A stretch of 15,882 nucleotides of DNA from an uncultured Oscillospiraceae bacterium (GTDB lineage Bacteria; Bacillota; Clostridia; Oscillospirales; Oscillospiraceae): NCBI GenBank assembly GCA_934589665.1, contig CAKTOJ010000034.1, positions 1 through 15,882 of the forward strand, written 5' to 3'. The notes below the pieces were generated by a model that was not told where the DNA came from, did no database searches, and worked only from the letters and a program-made list of their open reading frames with translations. The position numbers and the translations under genes were made by a program. Every line of letters starts with the position of its first letter. Position 1 is the stretch's first letter. Below, in pieces: positions 1 through 5,360 of the stretch.

Positions 1-1
1 T

Positions 2-76
2 AGGGGTGTAGCCAAGCGGTAAGGCAAGGGACTTTGACTCCCTCATTCGCTGGTTCGAGTCCAGCCATCCCTGCCA
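2..76 (+). tRNA. tRNA-Gln (anticodon TTG)
   Basis: Full cloverleaf with CCA encoded at 74-76. The acceptor stem pairs AGGGGTG (2-8) with CATCCCT (66-72), with G73 as discriminator. The anticodon arm reads AGGGACTTTGACTCCCT, giving anticodon TTG for glutamine. The T arm is GCTGG/CCAGC around TTCGAGT. The gene lies at the window edge, so its promoter and any tRNA genes upstream are not visible. Confidence 0.96.
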
Positions 77-85
77 GTTGACTTT

Positions 86-105
86 CGGCGGCTTCGCCGT
101 TTTTT
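86..105 (+). terminator. Short terminator after tRNA-Gln
   Basis: CGGCG (86-90), a GCTT loop and CGCCG (95-99) form a 5-bp all-GC stem followed directly by six T residues (100-105). The stem is short, so termination may be partial and tRNA-Lys could be reached by read-through. I see no convincing separate promoter in the 31 bases before tRNA-Lys. Confidence 0.6.
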
Positions 106-136
106 ATTATACAGCCTTTTATTGCATACACTCTTT

Positions 137-212
137 GCTTCGTTAGCTCAGTCGGCAGAGCACCTGCCTTTTAAGCAGGGTGTCCGGGGTTCGAATCCCC
201 GACGAGGCACCA
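137..212 (+). tRNA. tRNA-Lys (anticodon TTT)
   Basis: The acceptor stem pairs GCTTCGT (137-143) with ACGAGGC (202-208), with A209 as discriminator and CCA encoded at 210-212. The anticodon stem CCTGC/GCAGG encloses CTTTTAA, giving anticodon TTT for lysine. The T arm CGGGG/CCCCG carries TTCGAAT. Confidence 0.96.
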
Positions 213-214
213 TC

Positions 215-263
215 AAAAAAGTATCGTTATTGCTCAAAAGCAAAGCAATAACGGTACTTTTTT
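215..263 (+). terminator. Terminator after tRNA-Lys
   Basis: GTATCGTTATTGCT (221-234) pairs with AGCAATAACGGTAC (244-257), with one G-T pair and a 9-base loop. A run of T follows at 258-263, and a matching A run precedes the stem, so it could work in both directions. It closes the tRNA transcription unit. Confidence 0.85.
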
Positions 264-431
264 GCGTTGTAGGCTCAAGCCAGTGGAACAAATTATTGCA
301 AGCAACTGCAAACAAAAGCAAAAAAATGATTGCAAAATTGATTGCAATATTTGGCCCTTAGCCCGTGCCCTTGACGATGCCGCCCTATTTGACAGCAGCG
401 ACCGGCGCATTACACGCGTAAAAAACAAGAC
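264..431. other. Gene-free AT-rich patch with repeated TTGCAA words
   Basis: No credible gene was found here; the short open frames have no ribosome binding site or recognisable family. The 295-350 part is strongly A/T rich and contains TTGCAA at 296-301, 330-335 and 342-347, plus CTGCAA at 306-311. The last two TTGCAA lie in GATTGCAA repeats 12 bases apart. The following 70 bases return to the base composition of the rest of the window. Such sites beside a tRNA 3' end can be remnants of an integration site, but no integrase or second copy of the tRNA end is visible. Confidence 0.4.
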
Positions 432-467
432 AAAAGGCCTGAGTGTGATTTCACGCTCAGGCCTTTT
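432..467 (-). terminator. Terminator of bioY (probably bidirectional)
   Basis: A long nearly perfect inverted repeat: AAAAGGCCTGAG (432-443) pairs with CTCAGGCCTTTT (456-467), and the pairing continues inward through a G-T pair. On the minus strand the hairpin comes 15 bases after the bioY stop and ends in a T run. T residues also follow on the plus strand, so it may separate both directions. Confidence 0.88.
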
Positions 468-482
468 ACCGGAGAGGGATTG

Positions 483-1031
483 TTACACAGCTGCAGTATT
501 GCTGCGCGCCATCGCTTTCAAAATGCGCGGAGCCAGAATCACGCTGACCACGATTTTCAGACAGTCGCCCGGAAGATAAGGCAGCATGTACGCCGTGGCA
601 AGCTTGGCCGCGCTGACCGCACCGCCGTTGTAGACATTGACAATGAGCGCAATGTACGGAAGTCCAATCGCGTAAAGCACGGCAAAGCCCGCAGCGCAGG
701 CCAGCGCGAGACGCAGCGGCGTGCGGTTCTTCTCCGCCAGCTTACCGATGACCCACGCCGTCGGGATCAGGCCAAGCAGAAAGCCGAAAGTCGGATTGAA
801 AATATATCCGAAGCCGCCGCCGGCAGCAAAAATAGGCAGACCCACAAGGCCGAGGCCGACATAGAGCGCCTGCGAAAGCGCGCCGAGCTTCGCGCCGAGC
901 AGCAGTCCGGCCATCGCTGTGAAAAAGCACTGGAGCGTGATGGTCGCCTGCATGAACTGGAAGTGGATGAACGCGCCGATCGCGGTGAGCGCCGCAAACA
1001 GCGCGCAGTAAATAAGATCTCTGGTTTTCAT
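483..1031 (-). CDS. bioY: Biotin transporter S component BioY
   Basis: 182 aa, the usual BioY length, very hydrophobic, with about six membrane segments. It is the substrate-binding S subunit of an energy-coupling factor (ECF) transporter that brings biotin across the cytoplasmic membrane. Family hallmarks visible are the Gly-rich GLVGLPIFAAGGG (61-73), NPTFGFLLG (79-87) and PGDCLK (154-159). The ATG at 1031 is preceded by an AAAGG ribosome binding site about 8 bases upstream. The ECF ATPases and T subunit are not in the window; they are probably shared and encoded elsewhere, or BioY works alone as described for some members. Expression is very likely repressed by biotin through BirA, because an operator overlaps the promoter at 1086-1119. 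It is a single-gene unit with its own terminator. Confidence 0.95.
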   Translation of the reverse strand: MKTRDLIYCALFAALTAIGAFIHFQFMQATITLQCFFTAMAGLLLGAKLGALSQALYVGLGLVGLPIFAAGGGFGYIFNPTFGFLLGLIPTAWVIGKLAEKNRTPLRLALACAAGFAVLYAIGLPYIALIVNVYNGGAVSAAKLATAYMLPYLPGDCLKIVVSVILAPRILKAMARSNTAAV

Positions 1032-1064
1032 GGTTCTGCCTTTCTTTTCTTTTGTGATGGGGCA

Positions 1065-1093
1065 AGTGTATCACAACGCGTCCCTTCTGTCAA
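1065..1093 (-). promoter_or_regulatory. bioY promoter
   Basis: On the minus strand a perfect -35 TTGACA (plus 1088-1093) is followed by 17 bases and a -10 TACACT (plus 1065-1070), 34 bases before the bioY start codon. The -35 box sits inside the left arm of the BirA-type operator, which fits repression by blocking RNA polymerase. Confidence 0.85.
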
Positions 1094-1119
1094 CCTTTAA
1101 AATATATCAGGTTTACAGA
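1086..1119 (-). promoter_or_regulatory. BirA (biotin repressor) operator
   Basis: TCTGTCAACC (1086-1095) and GGTTTACAGA (1110-1119) form an inverted repeat matching at 9 of 10 positions, with a 14-base spacer that is almost all A/T. This fits the known Firmicute BirA operator pattern of TGTNAACC, a spacer of 14-15, and GGTTNACA. Its place over the -35 of bioY supports the call. Confidence 0.88.
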
Positions 1120-1120
1120 A

Positions 1121-1161
1121 AAAGAAAAAGCGCCGTTTACCGTCCCAGTACGGTAAAACGC
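1121..1161 (-). terminator. Second (tandem) terminator downstream of ychF
   Basis: On the minus strand, GTTTTACCGT pairs with ACGGTAAAC (plus 1150-1159 and 1135-1143) with one bulged T and a 6-base loop, followed by a tract of T interrupted by one C (plus 1121-1130). It lies between the perfect ychF terminator and the bioY promoter, so it would stop ychF read-through from entering bioY. Confidence 0.55.
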
Positions 1162-1191
1162 ATCGGCTCAAGCAGTTATCGACAGCGAAAG

Positions 1192-1221
1192 AAAAAGGGT
1201 GGGATATATCCCACCCTTTTT
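1192..1221 (-). terminator. Main terminator of ychF
   Basis: A 30-base perfect palindrome: AAAAAGGGTGGGATA (1192-1206) and its exact complement up to 1221. On the minus strand it begins 5 bases after the ychF stop codon and ends in TTTTT. Symmetry makes it able to act in both directions. Confidence 0.9.
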
Positions 1222-1226
1222 ACCGA

Positions 1227-2339
1227 TCAGACATTGAACCGGAAGTAGATCATGTCGCCGTCCTTGACGACATAGTCCTTGCCCTCACTGCGCAGCAGAC
1301 CCTTCTCCTTGGCCGCCGCGACTGAACCGCAGGCGATCATTTCGGTGAAATTGATCGTTTCGGCGCGGATGAAGCCGCGCTCGATGTCGGAGTGGATCTT
1401 TCCGGCGGCCTGCGGCGCCTTGGTGCCGTTTTTGATCGTCCATGCGCGGCACTCATCCTCGCCATAGGTGAGGAAAGAAATGAGGCCAAGGAGCGAATAG
1501 GAGCACTGGATCAGGCGGTCAAGGCCGGACTTCTCGATCCCCAGCTCCTCCAGAAACAGCGCACGGTCCTCGCCGTCAAGCTCGGCAATATCCTGTTCCA
1601 GCTTGGCACAAATCGGCAGCACCTCCGCACCCTCCTTTGCAGCACGCTCGGCGACAAGCTTATAGTACGGATTGGACTCCTTATCGGCAAAGCCGTCCTC
1701 GTCCATATTCGCGGCGTAGATAATGGGCTTGAGGCTCAGAAGCTCCGCGGTCGAGATCAGTTCGGCGTCCTCCTTGCTGTCCGTTTCAAAGGTGCGCGCG
1801 CTTTTACCTGCGTCAAGGTGCGCAGCAAGCGCCTTGAACACCTCTGCCTCATGCAGGAATTTTTTGTCGCCCTTGGCCATCTTCACTGCCTTTTCCACGC
1901 GGCGGTTCACCATTTCAAGGTCAGCCATGATAAGCTCCAGATCGATCGTCTCGATATCGCCGATGGGATCGACAGGAACATTGGTACTTGCGTCGGCAAC
2001 GACATGCATAATGTTCTCATCGTCAAAGCAGCGCACAACATGGACCACCGCATCCGTGCGGCGGATATTCTCCAGAAACTTGTTGCCGAGACCCGCGCCC
2101 TGACTCGCGCCCTTGACAAGACCCGCAATATCGACGAACTCAATAACCGCAGGCGTTTTCTTCTTCGGATGATACATCTCAGCCAGCTTGTCGAGCCGCT
2201 CGTCCGGAACGGCGACCATGCCGACGTTTGGCTCGATGGTGCAGAACGGATAGTTGGCGCTCTCCGCGCCCGCGTTGGTGATGGCGTTGAATAATGTGGA
2301 CTTACCCACGTTCGGAAGTCCGATGATGCCCAATTTCAT
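1227..2339 (-). CDS. ychF: Ribosome-binding ATPase YchF (Obg-type GTPase family)
   Basis: 370 aa, close to the 363 aa of the E. coli protein. YchF is a universally conserved cytoplasmic P-loop ATPase that binds ribosomes and is linked to the oxidative stress response and translation. Visible motifs are the Walker A/G1 loop GLPNVGKS (7-14), G3 DIAGLV (70-75) and the altered G4 NMDE (211-214). That last motif marks YchF as ATP- rather than GTP-preferring. A C-terminal TGS domain fills roughly 285-370, ending in the typical MIYFRFNV. The ATG at 2339 follows a strong AAAGGAGA ribosome binding site. The gene stands alone, with its own promoter at 2376-2404 and tandem terminators. It is divergent from the MarR-MFS cassette. 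Nothing unusual is seen. Confidence 0.97.
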   Translation of the reverse strand: MKLGIIGLPNVGKSTLFNAITNAGAESANYPFCTIEPNVGMVAVPDERLDKLAEMYHPKKKTPAVIEFVDIAGLVKGASQGAGLGNKFLENIRRTDAVVHVVRCFDDENIMHVVADASTNVPVDPIGDIETIDLELIMADLEMVNRRVEKAVKMAKGDKKFLHEAEVFKALAAHLDAGKSARTFETDSKEDAELISTAELLSLKPIIYAANMDEDGFADKESNPYYKLVAERAAKEGAEVLPICAKLEQDIAELDGEDRALFLEELGIEKSGLDRLIQCSYSLLGLISFLTYGEDECRAWTIKNGTKAPQAAGKIHSDIERGFIRAETINFTEMIACGSVAAAKEKGLLRSEGKDYVVKDGDMIYFRFNV

Positions 2340-2375
2340 AAAAGCAAATCTCCTTTGCCGTATTTTCGGCTTAAT

Positions 2376-2404
2376 ATTGTATCATCGGCGTGCAGAAAGT
2401 GCAA
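2376..2404 (-). promoter_or_regulatory. ychF promoter
   Basis: Minus-strand -35 TTGCAC (plus 2399-2404), a 17-base spacer and -10 TACAAT (plus 2376-2381), 36 bases before the start codon. It is a good sigma-A-type match. Confidence 0.8.
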
Positions 2405-2431
2405 GGGCGATTATTTTTTCTCCATACCCCC

Positions 2432-2459
2432 TTGACAAGCAGAATAGTTGTAGTATCAT
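2432..2459 (+). promoter_or_regulatory. Promoter of the marR-MFS operon
   Basis: Perfect -35 TTGACA (2432-2437), a 16-base spacer and -10 TATCAT (2454-2459), 43 bases before the marR start. The spacer and the start-site region carry the TAGTTG repeats that form the likely MarR operator. Confidence 0.82.
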
Positions 2460-2484
2460 CCGTTTAGTTGATGAAACAACTATT
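2443..2484 (+). promoter_or_regulatory. Likely MarR operator: three TAGTTG half-sites
   Basis: AATAGTTGT (2443-2451) and ACAACTATT (2476-2484) are exact inverted copies. A third half-site TAGTTG (2465-2470) forms a tight palindrome with CAACTA (2477-2482), separated by ATGAAA, which is the geometry of a typical MarR dimer site. The first half-site lies in the promoter spacer and the tight palindrome lies just past the expected start of transcription. Bound repressor would therefore block its own operon. Confidence 0.72.
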
Positions 2485-2502
2485 ACGAAAGAAGGATGAG
2501 AG

Positions 2503-2976
2503 ATGGACGTTACCCGCCGCAAAATCACCAAGATCGCACGCGAGGTCAGCAAGTTCACCGTGCGCACACTGCGCGCGGACGGCGTGGGCACCGGCGAATT
2601 TGACGTGATCCACGCCGTGCGCAAGAATCCGGGCATCACGCAGTCCGAGGTCTGCCGCATCACCGGACTGGACAAGGGCGCCGTCGCACGGCAGACAGCC
2701 AATCTGGAAGCCAAGGGTTATCTCCGCCGCTGCGAAAACCCCGCCGACGGCCGCAGCCGCCTGCTTTACGCCACCGAACAGGCGGAGGCCCTGAAGAACT
2801 CGAAGACACAGATCGAATCGGGCTTTTACGAATGGCTGACCGAGCCGCTCAGTGCAGACGAGCGCGAGGCATTCGCCCGCACACTTGACAAACTCTATCA
2901 GCGCTGCAAAGCGGAAAGCAAGGCGGACTTTTCCGAAATGAGCCGCCGTGTCCGGGAGGAGAAGAAAAATGTCTAA
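2503..2976 (+). CDS. MarR-family transcriptional repressor
   Basis: 157 aa, the usual MarR size. It is a dimeric winged helix-turn-helix DNA-binding protein that normally lets go of DNA when a small molecule (drug, phenolic, oxidant) binds. The recognition helix region is about 45-68 (SEVCRITGLDKGAVARQTANLE) and the wing is at NPADGRSRLL, with the conserved Asp and Arg residues of the family. The C-terminal helices (about 105-150) form the dimer interface and are highly charged. The ATG at 2503 has the GAAGGA ribosome binding site shortly upstream. Its stop overlaps the start of the MFS gene by 8 bases, indicating translational coupling. It probably regulates itself and the exporter through the TAGTTG sites. 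The inducing ligand cannot be read from the sequence. Confidence 0.92.
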   Translation: MDVTRRKITKIAREVSKFTVRTLRADGVGTGEFDVIHAVRKNPGITQSEVCRITGLDKGAVARQTANLEAKGYLRRCENPADGRSRLLYATEQAEALKNSKTQIESGFYEWLTEPLSADEREAFARTLDKLYQRCKAESKADFSEMSRRVREEKKNV

Positions 2977-4201
2977 TAAAAAGAAAATGTCGCAGGCTAT
3001 GGCCTTCATTGTGCTCTTCGGTATCGTGAGCCTGTTCTCCGACATGACTCACGAGGGTGCATCGAGCATTCGGGGCGCTTATCTTGCGCTGCTGGGTGCC
3101 AGCGCAGGTACGATCGGCTTTATATCCGGGCTCGGCGAACTGATCGGCTACTCCATGCGCTATGTGTTCGGCAAGCTCACAGACAGGTCCAAGTGCTACT
3201 GGCCCATGACCATCGCCGGCTATGTGCTCGATATCATCGCCGTACCCGCGCTCGCGCTCGTCGGTGAACACGGCTGGGTCGCCGCCTGCGCTCTGCTGGT
3301 CGTACAGCGCATGGGTAAAGCCATCAAAAAGCCCGCAAAGGACACCATCATGTCCTTTGCCGCCTCGCAGGAGGGCGTTGGAAAAAGCTTCGGCATCCAG
3401 GAGGTGCTCGATCAGATTGGCGCGTTTCTCGGTCCCGTGCTGCTCTACCTTGTACTGCTCCTCCGGCAGGACGGCTCGGCCTTTGATGCTTACGCCCGCT
3501 GCTTTGCCTTCCTTGCCATCCCCGGCGCGGTCACGCTGGTCCTGCTGCTCATCACGCGGAGCAAATTCCCGAACCCTGAGCACTTCGAGCCGGAGCCGAA
3601 GGAGTATGTCCCCTTCAAAATGAAGAAGGAGTTTCTCCTCTACATTGCGGGCATCAGCCTCTTCGCCTTCGGCTTCATTGATTATTCCATCATCATCATG
3701 CACGTCTCGCGCGTTTACGCGCACCTCGGCTCCGCACTGGCGGAGACGACGGAGCTGGTCAACAGCGGTACGCTGCCGCTGCTCTATGCCGGTGCCATGC
3801 TGGTGGACGCCGTCGCGGCGCTGGTGTTCGGCCTGCTCTACGATAAAAACGGCGTGCGCGCGCTGGTGTGGTCGACGCTGCTCTCCGCGCCGTTCGCCAT
3901 CTTCATCTTCGCTTTCAATTCCGTTCCCATGCTGCTCCTCGGCGTCGCACTTTGGGGCGTCGGCATGGGTGCGCAGGAATCCATCTTGAAAGCGGCCGTG
4001 ACAAGCATGGTGCCGAAAACCAGCCGTGCGACCGGCTACGGCGTTTTCGAATGTGCTTTCGGTGCCTTCTGGTTCCTCGGCAGCTGGCTGCTCGGCGTGC
4101 TTTACGATGTGAGTATTCCGGCTATGATTGTTGTTTCTGTGCTCGCGCAGCTTGCCGCCATTCCGTTTTATATCGCCTCAAACCGCCTTCACAATGCATA
4201 A
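2969..4201 (+). CDS. MFS transporter, likely efflux pump
   Basis: 410 aa with about 12 hydrophobic segments, a major facilitator of the cytoplasmic membrane. The N-terminal region SLFSDMTHEGASSIRG (21-36) and the loop GKLTDRSK (68-75) between helices 2 and 3 are typical. The stretch GKAIKKPAKD (116-125) corresponds to the GKA-R-PARD segment seen in a group of bacterial MFS proteins of unknown substrate. I chose ATG 2969 because GGGAGGAG lies 7 bases upstream; an in-frame ATG at 2948 lacks such a site and would overlap marR more. Overlap with marR, shared operator control and a strong terminator make this a two-gene efflux cassette. Export of a toxic compound by proton antiport is inferred from context, not from substrate-specific residues. 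Confidence 0.9.
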   Translation: MSNKKKMSQAMAFIVLFGIVSLFSDMTHEGASSIRGAYLALLGASAGTIGFISGLGELIGYSMRYVFGKLTDRSKCYWPMTIAGYVLDIIAVPALALVGEHGWVAACALLVVQRMGKAIKKPAKDTIMSFAASQEGVGKSFGIQEVLDQIGAFLGPVLLYLVLLLRQDGSAFDAYARCFAFLAIPGAVTLVLLLITRSKFPNPEHFEPEPKEYVPFKMKKEFLLYIAGISLFAFGFIDYSIIIMHVSRVYAHLGSALAETTELVNSGTLPLLYAGAMLVDAVAALVFGLLYDKNGVRALVWSTLLSAPFAIFIFAFNSVPMLLLGVALWGVGMGAQESILKAAVTSMVPKTSRATGYGVFECAFGAFWFLGSWLLGVLYDVSIPAMIVVSVLAQLAAIPFYIASNRLHNA

Positions 4202-4242
4202 AAAAGAAGCATCCGGCTTCTGCACCGGATGCTTTCTTTTTT
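4200..4242. terminator. Bidirectional terminator between MFS and AEC genes
   Basis: AAGCATCCGG (4207-4216) pairs perfectly with CCGGATGCTT (4225-4234) around an 8-base loop. It is followed by TCTTTTTT on the plus strand and by a T run on the minus strand. It serves both convergent genes; the AEC stop codon at 4241-4243 lies within its flank. Confidence 0.88.
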
Positions 4243-5173
4243 AAAGTAGTATCCTTTCCGCAATCAGCATCATCAAAGGCATGGTGATCGGCAGGAAGAG
4301 GTTGGAATGAAGCACGCTTTCGCTGGCAAGCTCAGGCGAGCGGTCGTAACGGACGGCGAAAATGCTCACAGTCGTTGCCACGCTGCATCCCAGGATCGTG
4401 ATGATGCACAGGCACACAATATGATCCCAGCCCGTGAACCGCAGGAGAAATGCACCGAGCAGCGGCATCACGATCCCGCGCAGGACGGTGATAAGATACA
4501 GCAGCGGCTTGCGCAGCGCATCAAGCAGCGGCTTTCTGGACAGCTGGCAGCCGATGATAAGCATGGACGTCGGCATGACGCAGGCTCCGAAGCGGCTGAA
4601 GAACTGATACGGCGCGCCGGTAAACTTCCAGCCGAAGGCGATCATGACTATCATCATCAGTGTGGAAAGATTCAGCGGCGTGAGCAGGCCCCTGATCTGC
4701 TGGACAAGGCCGTGCTCCTTCTCCCGGCGGAAGCTCTGCATCACCATAAAAAAGAGGTACAGCGTGGAGCTGGGGACCGACAGCGCCGCCAGCACCGCGC
4801 CCTGTGTGCTGAACACCGCCGAGCACAGGGAGATCCCCATGAAGCCGTTGTTCGGGTAGGCCACGCTGCGGCTGAAAACAAGCGTGTCATCCTCGTTCAG
4901 TCTCAGAGCCTTTGCCAGCAGATAGGCGAGGAATGTGAAGAGGAAGAAACAGGTCAGATACGCCAGAATGATTCCCAGCGCCTTGGAAAACGGCATATCG
5001 CCGAACTCTCCGCTGGCTGCAGCCAGCACATTGCAGGGAAAGAACACATCCAGCAGCAGCTTGGAGAGAAGATCGCTCCCCTTCTGATCGACAACACCCT
5101 TTCGACCCAGAATAAAACCGAGCAGGATCATGCAGGAAAGGATCAGAACCTGCGTCAAAACCGTGTACGCCAT
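4241..5173 (-). CDS. AEC-family transporter (auxin efflux carrier/permease superfamily)
   Basis: 310 aa with around ten predicted membrane helices, matching the Mem_trans family. Bacterial members move small organic acids such as malate or malonate, or other solutes, across the inner membrane; the substrate here is unknown. Diagnostic segments are FPCNVL (45-50) and PNNGFMG (107-113) in the broken helix, which is the family's substrate-site signature. A second internal repeat contains MPTSMLIIG and ends with LPITMPLMML. The ATG at 5173 has AAGGGAGAAG a few bases upstream. It is a single-gene unit with its own promoter and a 5' leader carrying a GC-rich hairpin. No neighbouring enzyme hints at the solute. 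Confidence 0.9.
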   Translation of the reverse strand: MAYTVLTQVLILSCMILLGFILGRKGVVDQKGSDLLSKLLLDVFFPCNVLAAASGEFGDMPFSKALGIILAYLTCFFLFTFLAYLLAKALRLNEDDTLVFSRSVAYPNNGFMGISLCSAVFSTQGAVLAALSVPSSTLYLFFMVMQSFRREKEHGLVQQIRGLLTPLNLSTLMMIVMIAFGWKFTGAPYQFFSRFGACVMPTSMLIIGCQLSRKPLLDALRKPLLYLITVLRGIVMPLLGAFLLRFTGWDHIVCLCIITILGCSVATTVSIFAVRYDRSPELASESVLHSNLFLPITMPLMMLIAERILL

Positions 5174-5204
5174 GGAAAGCTTCTCCCTTATTCTTAAAAT
5201 TTCT

Positions 5205-5235
5205 GCGCCCGGGCGGTGTACAGCCGCCCCGGCGC
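5205..5235 (-). promoter_or_regulatory. GC-rich hairpin in the 5' leader of the AEC gene
   Basis: GCGCCCGGGCGG (5205-5216) and CCGCCCCGGCGC (5224-5235) pair at 11 of 12 positions around a 7-base loop. On the minus strand it lies between the promoter and the ribosome binding site. It is followed by only a short, interrupted A/T stretch, so it is not a classic terminator. It could be an attenuator, a protein-binding leader element or an mRNA stabiliser. Confidence 0.5.
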
Positions 5236-5253
5236 ATTTGCGTCAACCGTTGT

Positions 5254-5282
5254 ACTTTACCAGAAAACGACAGCTTTGTAAA
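5254..5282 (-). promoter_or_regulatory. Promoter of the AEC gene
   Basis: Minus-strand -35 TTTACA (plus 5277-5282), 17-base spacer, -10 TAAAGT (plus 5254-5259). This implies a leader of about 75 bases before the start codon. Confidence 0.65.
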
Positions 5283-5296
5283 CTACAAAAGCAATG

Positions 5297-5326
5297 AAAA
5301 AAGGCTCGTCTTCGACGAACCTTTTT
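5297..5326 (-). terminator. Terminator of the metal ATPase operon
   Basis: TCGTC (5306-5310) and GACGA (5314-5318) pair around TTC, extended by one mismatch and GG/CC, with A and T runs on the two sides. On the minus strand the T run follows the stem, 34 bases or more after the ATPase stop. Confidence 0.78.
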
Positions 5327-5360
5327 CTTACGGCAGAGCCGGGCCGGCACGCCTGCAGCC

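Noticed and set aside
234..428. Minus-strand 64-codon open frame with an Arg/Ser-rich start
   Set aside because: No ribosome binding site, no recognisable family, and most of it runs through the AT-rich patch and the tRNA terminator. Treated as chance.
1392..2294. 300-codon plus-strand open frame opposite ychF
   Set aside because: It is fully antisense to a well-identified gene, has composition typical of a shadow frame, and has no ribosome binding site or family resemblance.
4307..5197. 296-codon plus-strand open frame opposite the AEC gene
   Set aside because: Gln/His/Arg-rich low-complexity translation typical of the antisense of a membrane protein; the minus strand has a clear transporter with promoter and ribosome binding site.
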